DNA from: Zoogloea sp.
GTDB lineage: Bacteria > Pseudomonadota > Gammaproteobacteria > Burkholderiales > Rhodocyclaceae
Reading direction: 5' to 3'
NCBI RefSeq assembly: GCF_030157465.1
Contig: NZ_JAOAUU010000018.1
Location: 10,504 to 74,503 of the forward strand
DNA: 64,000 bases
The notes below the pieces were generated by a model. That model made no database searches. It was not told where the DNA came from and worked only from the letters and a program-made list of their open reading frames with translations. This document shows positions 24,678 through 33,986 of the stretch, piece by piece. Position numbers and translations under genes: made by a program. Position 1 is the stretch's first letter; every line of letters begins with the position of its first letter.

Positions 24678-25202
24678 ATGAAGACGGAAAAACAGATCCG
24701 GGTCTGGGAGGGCGACATCACCACCCTGACTGTCGACGCCATCGTCAATGCGGCCAATTCGAGCCTTCTGGGCGGCGGTGGCGTGGACGGGGCAATTCAC
24801 CGCGCGGCCGGGCCGGCGCTCACCGCCTGCTGCGCCACCCTGGGCGGCTGCCCGACCGGCGAGGCGCGCATCACGCCGGGTTTCAGGCTGCCGGCGAGAC
24901 ACGTGATCCATACCGTCGGGCCGGTGTGGCACGGCGGCCATCACGGCGAAGCCGAAGCCCTTGCCGCCTGCTACCGCAACAGCATCCGGCTGGCCGAGGC
25001 CAACGGTCTGCGCAGCATCGCCTTCCCGGCCATTTCCTGCGGGGTGTATGGCTACCCGCTGGCCGAGGCCGCCCGCATCGCGGTTGCCGCATGCCGAGCG
25101 GCGCTGGAGGATGAATCCGGCGGGCTCGAGGAAATCGTGCTGGTGGTCTTCGATCAGCGCCTGAATTCGGTGCTGAACGAAACCCTGCGCGGCGGCGACT
25201 GA
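24678..25202 (+). CDS. Macrodomain protein, probable O-acetyl-ADP-ribose deacetylase
   Basis: A 174-residue single macrodomain of the YmdB/MacroD type, which binds ADP-ribose and removes it from acetyl esters or acidic side chains. Diagnostic parts: [34 protein letters not shown] (residues 12-45, containing the binding-loop asparagines and the glycine-rich loop), the [12 protein letters not shown] stretch and [14 protein letters not shown], the phosphate-binding second loop. AGAGGAG stands eight bases before the ATG. It is divergent from the ParA operon. Its 3' end overlaps the convergent small gene by 49 bases. Confidence 0.92.
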   Translation: MKTEKQIRVWEGDITTLTVDAIVNAANSSLLGGGGVDGAIHRAAGPALTACCATLGGCPTGEARITPGFRLPARHVIHTVGPVWHGGHHGEAEALAACYRNSIRLAEANGLRSIAFPAISCGVYGYPLAEAARIAVAACRAALEDESGGLEEIVLVVFDQRLNSVLNETLRGGD

Positions 25203-25573
25203 ATCACGATGCGCCGCGGACCATCGGCGCGCGGCGTGGCGGCCTTGCTGCCCTCGCAGGGGCTCAGCCCCCGCGTGCCGAGGCGCATGCACTGCACGCC
25301 CTCGCAATGGCAGCCTATCGGCAGGTCGGAGGGCGAACCGTCCTCCATGTGGTCGATGCGCAAAAGCTCAAGAAAGCGCAGCGCCGAATCGCGGCATCCG
25401 AAAACGGTCAGGCGACCGTCGTTGGCGCACAGCCAGCGCTCGTCCACGGTGATGCCAAGGCAACGCCCCTCACCGCCACTCAAGGCATGGATGCGCACCC
25501 GCGTTTGCCCCAGCCGCCACAGCGGCGCGACGGCGAGTTCGAGCCAGGTCGCCTTGCGTCCGTTCAGTTCCAT
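25154..25573 (-). CDS. Small hypothetical protein, 139 residues
   Basis: I do not recognise this protein. Expression is supported by a strong ribosome binding site (GGAGGAGAA, seven to eight bases before the ATG at 25573). It is soluble, with a W-rich N-terminus ([23 protein letters not shown]) and a Cys cluster near residues 88-104 (CHCEGVQC then a further C), which may bind a metal. The Arg/Ser-rich C-terminus overlaps the end of the macrodomain gene on the other strand; a shorter real C-terminus is not possible without a stop, so the overlap seems genuine. Confidence 0.6.
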   Translation of the reverse strand: MELNGRKATWLELAVAPLWRLGQTRVRIHALSGGEGRCLGITVDERWLCANDGRLTVFGCRDSALRFLELLRIDHMEDGSPSDLPIGCHCEGVQCMRLGTRGLSPCEGSKAATPRADGPRRIVIQSPPRRVSFSTEFRR

Positions 25574-25755
25574 TTTTTTCTCCTCCGTTATCCAAGATCG
25601 CTGCGGCTTGCCGAAGATCAGGACGAGCGTCGCGATTCTTTGCGTATTATCGTGAGCCCCAAACAGAAACGGCAGTCGGCAATACCCGGCGGGCCTTCCG
25701 GGAAAACCCGGACAGCCGCCCCCCAAAAAACGCATTCAACCCGGAGAAAAACACG

Positions 25756-27039
25756 ATGAAACTCGAAACCCTCGCCGTGCATGGTGGCTACAGCCCGGAC
25801 CCGACCACCAAGGCGGTGGCCGTGCCGATCTACCAGACCACCTCCTATGCTTTTGACGACACCCAGCACGGCGCCGATCTTTTTGACCTGAAGGTGGCGG
25901 GCAACATCTACACCCGCATCATGAACCCCACCCAGGCGGTGCTCGAAGCCCGCGTGGCGGCCATGGAAGGCGGCATTGCCGGCCTCGCCCTGGCCTCCGG
26001 CATGGCGGCCATCACCTACTCGATCCAGACCATTGCCGAAGCCGGAGACAACATAGTCTCGGCCTCCACGCTGTACGGCGGCACCTACAACCTGTTCGCC
26101 CACACGCTGCCGCAGATCGGCATCCAGGTCCGCTTTGCCGACTACCGCGACCCGGCCTCCTTTGCGCCGCTGATCGACGCGCGCACCAAGGCCATCTTCT
26201 GCGAATCCGTCGGCAACCCGCTGGGCAACATCACCGATTTCGAAGCACTGGCCGCCATCGCCCACGCCCACGGCATTCCGCTGATCGTGGACAACACCGT
26301 GCCCTCGCCCTACCTGTGCCGGCCGATAGAACACGGCGCCGACATCGTCGTGCATTCGCTCACCAAGTATCTCGGTGGCCACGGCACGTCCATCGGCGGC
26401 ATCATCGTCGATAGCGGCAAGTTTCCGTGGGCCGAACACAAGGAGCGCTTCCGCCGCCTCAACGAGCCGGACGTGTCCTACCACGGCGTCGTTTACACCG
26501 AAGCCCTCGGCCCGGCCGCCTACATCGGCCGCGCCCGCGTCGTGCCGCTGCGCAACATGGGCGCCGCGATCAGCCCCTTCAACGCCTTCCTGATCCTGCA
26601 GGGCGTGGAAACCCTGGCCCTGCGCATGGACCGCATCTGCGAAAACACCCTCAAGGTGGCCGAGTTCCTCAAGGGCCACGCCAAGGTTGCGTGGGTGAAT
26701 TACGCCGGCCTGCCCGACCACCCGGACAATGCGCTGGTGCACAAGTACATGGGCGGCCGCGCCTCGGGCATCCTCAACTTCGGCGTAAAGAGCGTGGATG
26801 GCGACGGCAAGGCAGCCGGCGGACGCTTCCAGGACGCCCTCAAGCTGGTCACCCGGCTGGTGAACATCGGCGACAGCAAGAGCCTCGCCTGCCATCCGGC
26901 GTCCACCACCCACCGCCAGCTGTCCCCCGAGGAAATGCTGAAGGCCGGCGTGTCCGAGGACATGGTTCGCCTCTCCATCGGCATCGAGCACATCGACGAC
27001 ATCCTGACTGATCTCGACCAGGCGCTGGCCGCCGTTTAA
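25756..27039 (+). CDS. metY: O-acetylhomoserine aminocarboxypropyltransferase (sulfhydrylase)
   Basis: A 427-residue PLP enzyme of the Cys/Met metabolism family that makes homocysteine from O-acetylhomoserine and sulfide. Features: [27 protein letters not shown] at the N-terminus, [19 protein letters not shown], the PLP lysine in [11 protein letters not shown] near residue 207, and the C-terminal [19 protein letters not shown] and VRLSIGIE. The internal insertion and length fit MetY rather than MetB/MetZ. CGGAGAAAAACACG precedes the ATG. The leader from 25640 to 25750 is rich in short inverted repeats, but I cannot match it to a known SAM or SAH riboswitch. Confidence 0.93.
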   Translation: MKLETLAVHGGYSPDPTTKAVAVPIYQTTSYAFDDTQHGADLFDLKVAGNIYTRIMNPTQAVLEARVAAMEGGIAGLALASGMAAITYSIQTIAEAGDNIVSASTLYGGTYNLFAHTLPQIGIQVRFADYRDPASFAPLIDARTKAIFCESVGNPLGNITDFEALAAIAHAHGIPLIVDNTVPSPYLCRPIEHGADIVVHSLTKYLGGHGTSIGGIIVDSGKFPWAEHKERFRRLNEPDVSYHGVVYTEALGPAAYIGRARVVPLRNMGAAISPFNAFLILQGVETLALRMDRICENTLKVAEFLKGHAKVAWVNYAGLPDHPDNALVHKYMGGRASGILNFGVKSVDGDGKAAGGRFQDALKLVTRLVNIGDSKSLACHPASTTHRQLSPEEMLKAGVSEDMVRLSIGIEHIDDILTDLDQALAAV

Positions 27040-27054
27040 ACGCGATTCAATGCA

Positions 27055-27085
27055 AAAAGGGCCGGGGAAACTTCCCGGCCCTTTT
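27055..27085. terminator. Bidirectional terminator between metY and leuA
   Basis: A perfect 12-base stem, AAAAGGGCCGGG with CCCGGCCCTTTT, around GAAACTT. T-runs are present on both strands, so it ends both convergent genes. Confidence 0.92.
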
Positions 27086-27113
27086 CATTTGCGCTGACAG
27101 GCGCAGGCCCGTC

Positions 27114-28814
27114 TTACGCCACGCAATCGGCGAAGACCGCCTCAACCGGCATCGCGCCATCGCCCTGACGCCCGGCGATGCGATTCACCGCGCTGACGAT
27201 GGCCCGCACCGAGGCCGTCACGGTGTTGCGGTGCATGCCGGCGCCAAAGCAGCTGCCGGCCACGCCATCCATCGCCACTTCCACCATGCACACGGCCGCT
27301 GCGTCGGCGCCCTCGCCCATCGACCGCTCCTCGAAGCTCTGCACCCGCACCGGCACGCGAAGCGCCGCCACAGCCGCCTCGACGGGGCCGTTGCCCTCGC
27401 CGCTGAGCGTCACCGGGCGCCCATTCACTTCAGCCTCGATGCGGATGCCCTGGCGCTCGCCCGCCTCGAAGAGGTGATGCGCCACGTAACGCACCGGCGT
27501 ATCGGCCTCGAAGTATTCCCGCCCGAAAAGCGTCCACAACTGGTGGGCATCCACTTCCTGGCCGGTTTCGTCGGTGAGACGCTGCACCGCGCCGCTGAAC
27601 TCCACCTGCATGCGCCGCGGCATCACGAGGCCATAGGCCGACTGGAGCAAATGCGCCACGCCGCCCTTGCCCGACTGGCTATTCACGCGGATCACCGAAT
27701 CGTAGGTGCGGCCGAGATCGAGCGGATCGACCGGCATGTAGGGCACTTCCCAGAGCGCGTCGGCGCGCTGCACGTCGAAGCCCTTCTTGATCGCATCCTG
27801 GTGTGAACCCGAGAACGCCGTGAAGACCAGATCGCCCACGTAAGGATGGCGCGGATGGATGGGCAACTGGGTGCATTCCTCGGACACGCGGGCCACCGAA
27901 TTGATGTCCGAAAAATCGAGCTGCGGATCGATGCCCTGGGTGTAGAGGTTCAAGGCGAGGGTCACCACATCCACGTTACCGGTGCGCTCGCCATTCCCGA
28001 AGAGACAGCCCTCGACCCGGTCGGCACCGGCGAGCATCGCAAGCTCGGCCGCCGCCACCGCGGTGCCGCGGTCGTTGTGGGGATGAACGCTGAGCGTGAT
28101 GGATTCGCGGTGCGCGAGATTGCGGTGCATCCACTCGACCTGGTCGGCGAACACATTGGGCGTGGCCACTTCAACCGTTGCCGGAAGGTTGAGAATCACC
28201 TTCTCGCCCGGCTTCGGCCCCCACGCAGCCACCACCGCATCGCACACTTCGAGCGCGAAATCGAGCTCGGTCGACGTGAAAAGCTCGGGGCTGTACTGAA
28301 GCACGAACTCAGTTTCGGGCTGCTCGGCGGCGAGTTGCTTGACGAGCTTGACGCTATCGACGGCAAGCGCCTTGACCTCGTCCTTTTCCATGCCGAACAC
28401 CGTCTTGCGAAACACCGGCGCGGTGGCGTTGTAGATGTGCACAATCGCCCGACGGGCGCCGCGGAGCGATTCCATCGTGCGGCGGATGAGGTGCTCGCGG
28501 CTCTGGCTGAGCACTTCGATGGTCACGTCGGCAGGAATCTCATCCTGCTCGATGAGCTGGCGGACGAAGTCGAAATCGGTCTGGGATGCGGAGGGAAAGG
28601 CGACCTCGATTTCCTTGAAGCCGATCGCCACGAGCTTCCTGAACATCTGCAACTTGCGGGCGGCGTTCATCGGTTCGAAAAGCGCCTGGTTGCCGTCGCG
28701 AAGGTCGGTACTCATCCAGATCGGCGGATGGGTCACGGTGCGGGCGGGCCACTGGCGGTCGGCGAGGGCGACCGGGGGGAAGGCGGCGTATTTGGTGCTG
28801 GGATTCTTCAACAT
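27114..28814 (-). CDS. leuA: 2-isopropylmalate synthase (long LeuA2 type)
   Basis: A 566-residue enzyme for the first committed step of leucine synthesis: acetyl-CoA plus 2-oxoisovalerate to 2-isopropylmalate. The HMGL-like catalytic domain shows [13 protein letters not shown] (metal-binding Asp), [17 protein letters not shown], the [15 protein letters not shown] metal-binding histidines and [10 protein letters not shown]. The last 130 residues are the regulatory LeuA dimer domain for leucine feedback ([23 protein letters not shown]). This long form is typical of betaproteobacteria and actinobacteria. The ATG at 28814 is preceded by AAAGGA at nine bases. Control is probably by attenuation: a leucine-rich leader ORF, terminator hairpin and promoter lie upstream. 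Confidence 0.95.
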   Translation of the reverse strand: MLKNPSTKYAAFPPVALADRQWPARTVTHPPIWMSTDLRDGNQALFEPMNAARKLQMFRKLVAIGFKEIEVAFPSASQTDFDFVRQLIEQDEIPADVTIEVLSQSREHLIRRTMESLRGARRAIVHIYNATAPVFRKTVFGMEKDEVKALAVDSVKLVKQLAAEQPETEFVLQYSPELFTSTELDFALEVCDAVVAAWGPKPGEKVILNLPATVEVATPNVFADQVEWMHRNLAHRESITLSVHPHNDRGTAVAAAELAMLAGADRVEGCLFGNGERTGNVDVVTLALNLYTQGIDPQLDFSDINSVARVSEECTQLPIHPRHPYVGDLVFTAFSGSHQDAIKKGFDVQRADALWEVPYMPVDPLDLGRTYDSVIRVNSQSGKGGVAHLLQSAYGLVMPRRMQVEFSGAVQRLTDETGQEVDAHQLWTLFGREYFEADTPVRYVAHHLFEAGERQGIRIEAEVNGRPVTLSGEGNGPVEAAVAALRVPVRVQSFEERSMGEGADAAAVCMVEVAMDGVAGSCFGAGMHRNTVTASVRAIVSAVNRIAGRQGDGAMPVEAVFADCVA

Positions 28815-28948
28815 GATGATCTTGTCCTTTGCTTTCGTCGGGTACGGTGTTCGGATGCGGACGCAGGGCTGCCAGACTGCCGCGGGCTCGTGGCCTGGCA
28901 ACCGGGGCGCAGTCGTAGGAACAGAAGGACAAGATTCAGGGTGTTCAT
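28808..28948 (-). CDS. Second leucine-rich upstream ORF overlapping the leuA start
   Basis: A 46-codon ORF with a plausible ribosome binding site (CGGAG, eight bases before the ATG). Six of its codons 4-13 are leucine ([14 protein letters not shown]), including one rare CTA. Its TGA stop lies seven bases inside leuA, so ribosomes ending here could restart at leuA. It may be a second regulatory or coupling peptide. It may instead be a chance frame, since the part after residue 15 has no leader-like pattern. Confidence 0.4.
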   Translation of the reverse strand: MNTLNLVLLFLRLRPGCQATSPRQSGSPASASEHRTRRKQRTRSSC

Positions 28949-28990
28949 GGCAGGACTCCGGTGAAGGGTCGGTGCTGGTGCGACGCGCAC

Positions 28991-29018
28991 AAAAACGCCA
29001 TTCGCCCGCTCAGGGCGA
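28991..29018 (-). terminator. Candidate leu attenuator hairpin
   Basis: On the minus strand TCGCCC (29018-29013) pairs with GGGCGA (29007-29002), followed after five bases by TTTTT. It lies 40 bases after the leader-peptide stop. Upstream GGGC (from about 29057) and GCTGGG within the leader codons can pair with parts of this stem or with the neighbouring CCCAGC, which would give mutually exclusive folds. Folding was judged by eye. Confidence 0.5.
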
Positions 29019-29057
29019 CAGCTGGGACAACAGGAGGGGAAATAAGATGTGTGCCCG

Positions 29058-29129
29058 TCAGGGCAGCAGCAGACCCAGCCCCGAGAGGGCCGGCAGGAGG
29101 AATAGCGTCGTCTGTTGCTTTGAGGTCAT
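29058..29129 (-). CDS. leuL: leu operon leader peptide
   Basis: A 23-residue ORF, MTSKQQTTLFLLPALSGLGL then LLP, with eight leucines, three of them consecutive CTG codons right before the final Pro and stop, plus one rare CTA. This is the design of amino acid attenuator peptides: ribosome stalling when Leu-tRNA is scarce would change the fold of the RNA ahead of leuA. The ATG lies at or within a base or two of the predicted transcription start, so the message may be leaderless. No Shine-Dalgarno is visible. Gene symbol used by analogy. Confidence 0.65.
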   Translation of the reverse strand: MTSKQQTTLFLLPALSGLGLLLP

Positions 29130-29136
29130 GGAACGA

Positions 29137-29165
29137 AAATTAGCAGCTGGAAACGTCTTCGTCAA
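29137..29165 (-). promoter_or_regulatory. Predicted leu leader promoter
   Basis: On the minus strand TTGACG (29165-29160) and TAATTT (29142-29137) are separated by 17 bases. A start near 29130 would put the leader ATG (29129) at the very 5' end of the transcript. Confidence 0.55.
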
Positions 29166-29167
29166 AC

Positions 29168-29200
29168 AGCAGCCGATAATCCATTGGATAGCCGGCTGCT
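29168..29200. promoter_or_regulatory. Nested palindrome upstream of the leu promoter
   Basis: AGCAGCCG (29168-29175) and CGGCTGCT (29193-29200) form a perfect eight-base inverted repeat, with a second palindrome ATCCA-T-TGGAT at its centre (29179-29189). It abuts the -35 region of the leu leader promoter. It may be a regulator binding site or the 3' hairpin of the PilZ-like gene that ends at 29210. Confidence 0.4.
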
Positions 29201-29209
29201 ATCGCGAGC

Positions 29210-30673
29210 TCACAGGAGGGTGCACTCGACAATCTGGTAACCCGGCCCGCTCACCACCGCCCTGCCCGGCTGCAGCTTGACCATGCGGCCGCCAAGCTTG
29301 GCAAAGACCGGCCGCGTCGAGCGCATCGCGCCCGGTTCGCAGGCAATCCGGAGCCCGCGCCCGCGCACCACCGGATCGCACAGGATGCCGCTCCAGCTGC
29401 GGCTGCCATCGTCGAGCAGCACCGGCACCGGCTCGCTGGATATCGTTTGCAGGCCAACCGCGGCCCCGCCCTGCTCGCTGGAACGCACCCGCCGAACCAG
29501 CGCCAGCACCCAGCGCCCGACTTCCCCGAGGTGAGCCCCCACCAGCACGCCGACCCGGCAGATTTCCGGATCCATCACCGGCGATGCCACGCCAAAGCCG
29601 CTGCGACTCGCATCGCACAGCGTCCAGGCCGCTGCCGGGCGTATCTGCGCCTCGCCGGAAATCAGCGTACGGATAAACCCCAGCCCGGTAGCAAGGGCCA
29701 GCTCGCCCCGCACCGCATGGCGGCGGTACTGCCGCATCGGCGGCACCGGCCCCCACTGGCGCGACAGATGGCGTATCGCGCCGGTCACCGATGACGCGCC
29801 TATCCCCGCGAAAACCGGGCCCAGGTTCCCCTCGGCCAGCGTCTGGCGCAGTTCGCCCAGCATGGGCACGACATCCCCCGGCCGGAAATAGCGGGTCGAG
29901 GCCGACACGTCTTCCGGCACGGTGAGGCAGCGCTGCGGCGCTGCCAGGGTTTCGAGATCGATGGAAAACTGGCTGCCGTCACGCGGCTCGAGGGACAGCG
30001 CGAGGGAATGCTGCAGGTAGCGCACCAGTTTGTCGGCCGCCTCGATGCGATCGGGCGACAACTGGTCGAGGCTGGCGCACTGCATGGCCACCAGCCGGAT
30101 GAATTCACGGTTGATCGTCGTGCGGGTTTCGCGGCCCTCGCGCACGTTCACCGGGCTGTTCAGCCCGCCGGCCAGGTGGGCGACGCGGTAGGCCGAAACG
30201 GCCCGTTGCCAGACCTCCGGCGAGAGCTCCTGGTAATCGAAGGCCACCCATTTCATTTCACCCGCCGCGGCCCGCACCGTGCGCAGCAGCACCTCGGTAC
30301 GCAGCGTGTCGGAGGGTTCGACGGAAAAATCGACGGCCAGGCCGCCCAGCACGAGATCGTAGGCACGCCCGAGGCTGGCGTAGAAATCCCGCCCGAGCGC
30401 CTTGTAGCGCACGCTGCGCGAACCGAAGACATTGGAAAGATAGAGACCGGCCGCCTGGCGCAACTGGGGCTGGGCGGCTTCGTCGAGCGTGGCAACCAGG
30501 CGGGCCAGCTCGGGCAGCGGCAATTCACATTCGAAGTGAAAGGAGTCGAGCCAGCGGATCAGTTCGACAATGGCCGTCGGCGCGGCGTTGGTGGCGATAT
30601 CGGTCAGGATACGGCCCAGCTTCTCCGGCTGCATGAGCGGATGCGGATTGCTTACGACCGTGCCTGCTCCCAT
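29210..30673 (-). CDS. PilZ-like domain protein, possible cyclic-di-GMP receptor
   Basis: A 487-residue soluble protein. Residues 1-330 are a helical domain that I cannot assign. The C-terminal part has the two elements of PilZ domains in order: an RxxxR-type motif in YRRHAVR (about residue 328-334), then WTLCDASRSGFG, which matches D/N-x-S-x-x-G, followed by beta-rich sequence. PilZ domains with these residues bind cyclic-di-GMP. AGAGG is five bases before the ATG. It is transcribed in the same direction as leuA but separated from it by a promoter and leader. Two GGDEF proteins in this window could supply the ligand. Family call is by motif only. Confidence 0.6.
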   Translation of the reverse strand: MGAGTVVSNPHPLMQPEKLGRILTDIATNAAPTAIVELIRWLDSFHFECELPLPELARLVATLDEAAQPQLRQAAGLYLSNVFGSRSVRYKALGRDFYASLGRAYDLVLGGLAVDFSVEPSDTLRTEVLLRTVRAAAGEMKWVAFDYQELSPEVWQRAVSAYRVAHLAGGLNSPVNVREGRETRTTINREFIRLVAMQCASLDQLSPDRIEAADKLVRYLQHSLALSLEPRDGSQFSIDLETLAAPQRCLTVPEDVSASTRYFRPGDVVPMLGELRQTLAEGNLGPVFAGIGASSVTGAIRHLSRQWGPVPPMRQYRRHAVRGELALATGLGFIRTLISGEAQIRPAAAWTLCDASRSGFGVASPVMDPEICRVGVLVGAHLGEVGRWVLALVRRVRSSEQGGAAVGLQTISSEPVPVLLDDGSRSWSGILCDPVVRGRGLRIACEPGAMRSTRPVFAKLGGRMVKLQPGRAVVSGPGYQIVECTLL

Positions 30674-30850
30674 GTTTGCCTCTTTGCCGCCACCGGAGGC
30701 GTGCTGAAACGTTTTGTGACGATTTTCAATGTTAGCACAAAGGTCATTTTTTCAGCTTTCCGGCGGCTGGCTGTGGCAAGCCCGGATATCCTGCGAAGCC
30801 ACTCGCGGATAAACTGGTAGCCCTTTTATCTTGCCCCCCTTTTGCCCACC

Positions 30851-31645
30851 ATGCGCCAGTACCTCGAACTCATGCGCCACGTGGCGGAACACGGCCACCG
30901 CAAGGACGACCGCACCGGCACCGGCACTCTCTCGGTCTTCGGCTGGCAGATGCGTTTCGATCTCGCCGAAGGCTTTCCGCTGCTCACCACCAAAAAGCTC
31001 CACACCCGCTCGATCATCCACGAGCTGCTGTGGTTCCTGCGTGGCGACACCAACATCAAGTACCTGAAAGACAACGGCGTATCGATCTGGGACGAGTGGG
31101 CGGACGAAAACGGCGAACTGGGCCCCGTCTACGGCAAGCAGTGGCGCAGTTGGGAAGCGCCCGACGGACGCAGCATTGATCAGATCAGCCAGTTGATCGA
31201 AGCCCTGAAGAAGAACCCGGATTCCCGTCGCCACATCGTGTCTGCATGGAACCCGTCGGAAGTGGACCGCATGGCGCTGCCGCCGTGCCACGCGCTGTTC
31301 CAGTTCTACGTGGCCGGCGGCAAGCTGTCGTGCCAGCTCTACCAGCGCAGCGCCGACATCTTTCTCGGCGTGCCCTTCAACATCGCCTCGTATGCGCTGT
31401 TCACGATGATGGTGGCCCAGGTGTGCGGCTACGAGCTCGGTGATTTCGTCTGGACCGGGGGCGATTGCCACCTCTACACCAATCACCTGGAGCAGACACA
31501 ACTTCAGCTTTCCCGCGAGCTGCGGCCGCTGCCCAGGATGCGCATCAACCCCGAGGTGAAGGACATCTTCGCCTTCACGATCGACGACTTCACCCTCGAA
31601 GGCTACGATCCGCACCCGCACATTTCGGCGCCGGTGGCGGTATGA
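30851..31645 (+). CDS. thyA: Thymidylate synthase
   Basis: A 264-residue enzyme, exactly the length of the E. coli protein, that methylates dUMP to dTMP with methylenetetrahydrofolate. The catalytic cysteine is Cys146 in [28 protein letters not shown] at the start, [30 protein letters not shown] and the C-terminal folate-contacting APVAV are all conserved. The ATG at 30851 is preferred over a TTG nine bases upstream. It overlaps folA by four bases (ATGA), giving a thyA-folA operon in which FolA regenerates the folate that ThyA oxidises. Confidence 0.97.
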   Translation: MRQYLELMRHVAEHGHRKDDRTGTGTLSVFGWQMRFDLAEGFPLLTTKKLHTRSIIHELLWFLRGDTNIKYLKDNGVSIWDEWADENGELGPVYGKQWRSWEAPDGRSIDQISQLIEALKKNPDSRRHIVSAWNPSEVDRMALPPCHALFQFYVAGGKLSCQLYQRSADIFLGVPFNIASYALFTMMVAQVCGYELGDFVWTGGDCHLYTNHLEQTQLQLSRELRPLPRMRINPEVKDIFAFTIDDFTLEGYDPHPHISAPVAV

Positions 31646-32139
31646 GCAAGCCGGTTCTCGCGCTGATCGCCGCCTGTGCCCGTGGCGGGGTGATCGGCAT
31701 TGAAAACCGCCTACCCTGGCACCTGCCGGAAGACATGAAGTTTTTCCGCGAGACAACCCGCGGCAAGCCGGTGATCATGGGCCGCAAAACCTGGGAATCG
31801 CTGCCCGACGCCTTCCGGCCGCTGCCGGGACGGCTGAACATCGTGGTCAGCCGCAATCCGGACTTTCACGCCGCAGGCGGCACCGTGGTCGGCAGCCTCG
31901 CCGACGCGCTGACGGCGGCCGGCGACGCGGAAACCGCCTTCGTGATCGGCGGCGCCGAACTTTACCGCCAGGCCCTGCCCCTGGCCGACCGGTTGCTGCT
32001 CACCGAGATCGACCAGGACTACGCCGGCGATGCCTTCTTCCCGGCCTTCGACATCGCCGAATGGCATGAAACCAGCCGGGACGGGCAGATTGCCGAATCC
32101 GGCCTGCCCTTCGCCTTCGTCACTTACACGCGTCGCTGA
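31642..32139 (+). CDS. folA: Dihydrofolate reductase
   Basis: A 165-residue enzyme that reduces dihydrofolate to tetrahydrofolate with NADPH. Conserved parts: [21 protein letters not shown] (active-site loop with the catalytic acid), [25 protein letters not shown] and [12 protein letters not shown]. It begins in the thyA stop codon (ATGA overlap), so both proteins are made from one message in step. Confidence 0.96.
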   Translation: MSKPVLALIAACARGGVIGIENRLPWHLPEDMKFFRETTRGKPVIMGRKTWESLPDAFRPLPGRLNIVVSRNPDFHAAGGTVVGSLADALTAAGDAETAFVIGGAELYRQALPLADRLLLTEIDQDYAGDAFFPAFDIAEWHETSRDGQIAESGLPFAFVTYTRR

Positions 32140-32217
32140 AAACGTCAGGAGGACCGGCGCCCCGCGGCGACCGATCCTCCCCGTCTGCGCAGCGGGCCGC
32201 CGGCCCGCCTTGCCGCC

Positions 32218-33681
32218 CTACTTCTGACGCACTGCGTCGCGCAGGTCGTCCAGCGTCACGACCCGCGGCCCGTGCAGGGCCAGGATCTGCTTCACGTCCA
32301 GGCCAAGCGCCTGGATGTTGCCGAGCAGATTGACCGAATACGGATTGGCCGGCGCGGGAGGCGGCACATTGGCCGCCGTGGGCGTGTAGGCGTCGGCCTC
32401 GATCAGGATCTTCTCCTGGGGCAGCCAAATCTGCGCGAAGGCGTCGTTGTGGCCGCTGTCGCTGATCGGATGGACCTCGATCGAACGATTGCCGTCGGAA
32501 ATCACATGGCGGCCGCCGAAGGTCTCGAACTTTGCCGGCTTGCCGCTCCGGGCCAGCGCATCGGGCTCCAGCTTGCGGGGCGCCGACCAGACCTTCTGGT
32601 AATAACCCTTGTTGCCTTCGTGGGTGACGATGATCGCCCCTTCGGCCGCAAAGGCGCGCAGGCCGCCGGAGTGGTCGAAGTGCGCGTGGGTGTTGATCAG
32701 GTAGCGGATCGGTTTACCCGGAAAGAGCTCCCTGGTCTTGGCGATCACCGCACGGGAACGCTCCTCGTTCAGCGGCGCCTCCACCACCACCACGTGATCA
32801 CGCTGGCCGATGGCGACGCTGTGATGGGTGCCGCCGGTGAGGTAATACACACCCTCCGCCACCCTGTCGGCCTTCACCGTGACCGGCAGGACCGGCGCCT
32901 TCGCCACCGCTTCGGGCACGGCGATATCCACCGGCACATTGGCCTTTACCTCGGCCACCTGCAGATCGAGGATCGGATAACCACCGGCGTAGCGTTCGAT
33001 GAGGCCGGGGAAGCGCACACCGCCAAAATTCTTGTAGCCGAAGAAGCGCGTCTCGACCAGGGTGTCGCCGAGCACCGGATTGCTGATCCAGGTCTTCACC
33101 GAAGTGAGATCGTTATTGGCATCGAGCCTGCCGACGTAGCGGTGCTTGCCGTTCACGGTGAAGCTCACCTCCAGCCCCTTCTTCACCGGTGTCAGCTTGG
33201 CGTGGTTGGCCAGCGCGGCACGCAGGAAGCCCTGGGGCGTGGCGAGAATCTCGGCCTGACGCTCTTCCACCGCGGCCGGCTGGGACGCCGGGCTGGCGTT
33301 GCTGCCAGCCGGAGGATTCACCGGCTGGCTCCATGCCGTCGTGCCGCGTACGTACTGGTCGACCCGCTGCTCGACCGGCACCGGGCGCTCCCGCGGCGGC
33401 TCCTTCACCTGGATACGGCTGATCTGCACGCGGGCGGCGCCGGTTTCGTAGTTCAGGTCGGCAACGTAGCGCTTCACCTCGAAGGGCGGCCACGGGGTAT
33501 CGGGCGCCGGCGCCTGACCAAACTGGAACCAGCGGCCGGAGCCGGAGAACTCGAGCGTCCTCGCCTGGTCGGCACCGAGCGCGCGGACGGCGTCCTGCAA
33601 TGACGGCGCCGCCAGCGTCGCGCCGGCAGAGCAGGTCAGCGCGACGACGAGCCCGACCGTCTTGAAACGGAATGATTTCAT
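32218..33681 (-). CDS. Exported MBL-fold metallo-hydrolase
   Basis: A 487-residue protein with a signal peptide (MKSFRFKTVGLVVALTCSAGATLA). Residues 25-265 are a beta-rich N-terminal domain of unknown role. From about 270 comes a metallo-beta-lactamase fold: the zinc motif THAHFDHSGG, a further His in SDSGHNDAF, and Asp in EADAYTP. The final His is in ALHGPRVV. The catalytic domain resembles quinoprotein-relay or glyoxalase-type MBL proteins, but the substrate is unknown. A strong GGGGA sits just before the ATG. It is convergent with folA and alone in its transcription unit. Confidence 0.85.
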   Translation of the reverse strand: MKSFRFKTVGLVVALTCSAGATLAAPSLQDAVRALGADQARTLEFSGSGRWFQFGQAPAPDTPWPPFEVKRYVADLNYETGAARVQISRIQVKEPPRERPVPVEQRVDQYVRGTTAWSQPVNPPAGSNASPASQPAAVEERQAEILATPQGFLRAALANHAKLTPVKKGLEVSFTVNGKHRYVGRLDANNDLTSVKTWISNPVLGDTLVETRFFGYKNFGGVRFPGLIERYAGGYPILDLQVAEVKANVPVDIAVPEAVAKAPVLPVTVKADRVAEGVYYLTGGTHHSVAIGQRDHVVVVEAPLNEERSRAVIAKTRELFPGKPIRYLINTHAHFDHSGGLRAFAAEGAIIVTHEGNKGYYQKVWSAPRKLEPDALARSGKPAKFETFGGRHVISDGNRSIEVHPISDSGHNDAFAQIWLPQEKILIEADAYTPTAANVPPPAPANPYSVNLLGNIQALGLDVKQILALHGPRVVTLDDLRDAVRQK

Positions 33682-33915
33682 GGAATCCCCTTTGTCGATT
33701 GGATTTGGCTTGAGCAAGCAGCCCGCTCAATCGGCAAATTCCGTACCAGCGGCCGGCGCGGTAAGCACGGCTGGACATCTTCAAAGGGAACAAGGGCTTG
33801 GGTTCAGGCGATGGCCTGAGCCGTGGTTTCGCTCAACGGCCACCTGCTGCCCCGCCAGCAGAACAGCAACCGGAGGTGAACCGTAACAAGCAGCGCCCCG
33901 GGAAAAGCCATCGAC

Positions 33916-33953
33916 AAAAAGGCCGCCGGGGTTTCCCCCGACGGCCTTTTTTT
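33916..33953. terminator. Strong bidirectional terminator after the decarboxylase gene
   Basis: AAAAAGGCCG...CGGGG and CCCCCG..CGGCCTTTTTTT form a long GC-rich stem with an A-run on the left and T-run on the right, 34 bases after the decarboxylase stop on the minus strand. Confidence 0.88.
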
Positions 33954-33986
33954 GTCGCAGCACCGGGCCGGTACTCTGGCTCTGGC

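Noticed and set aside
25640-25755. Possible SAM/SAH riboswitch ahead of metY
   Set aside because: Short inverted repeats are present but none of the conserved core sequences of known classes could be found by eye.
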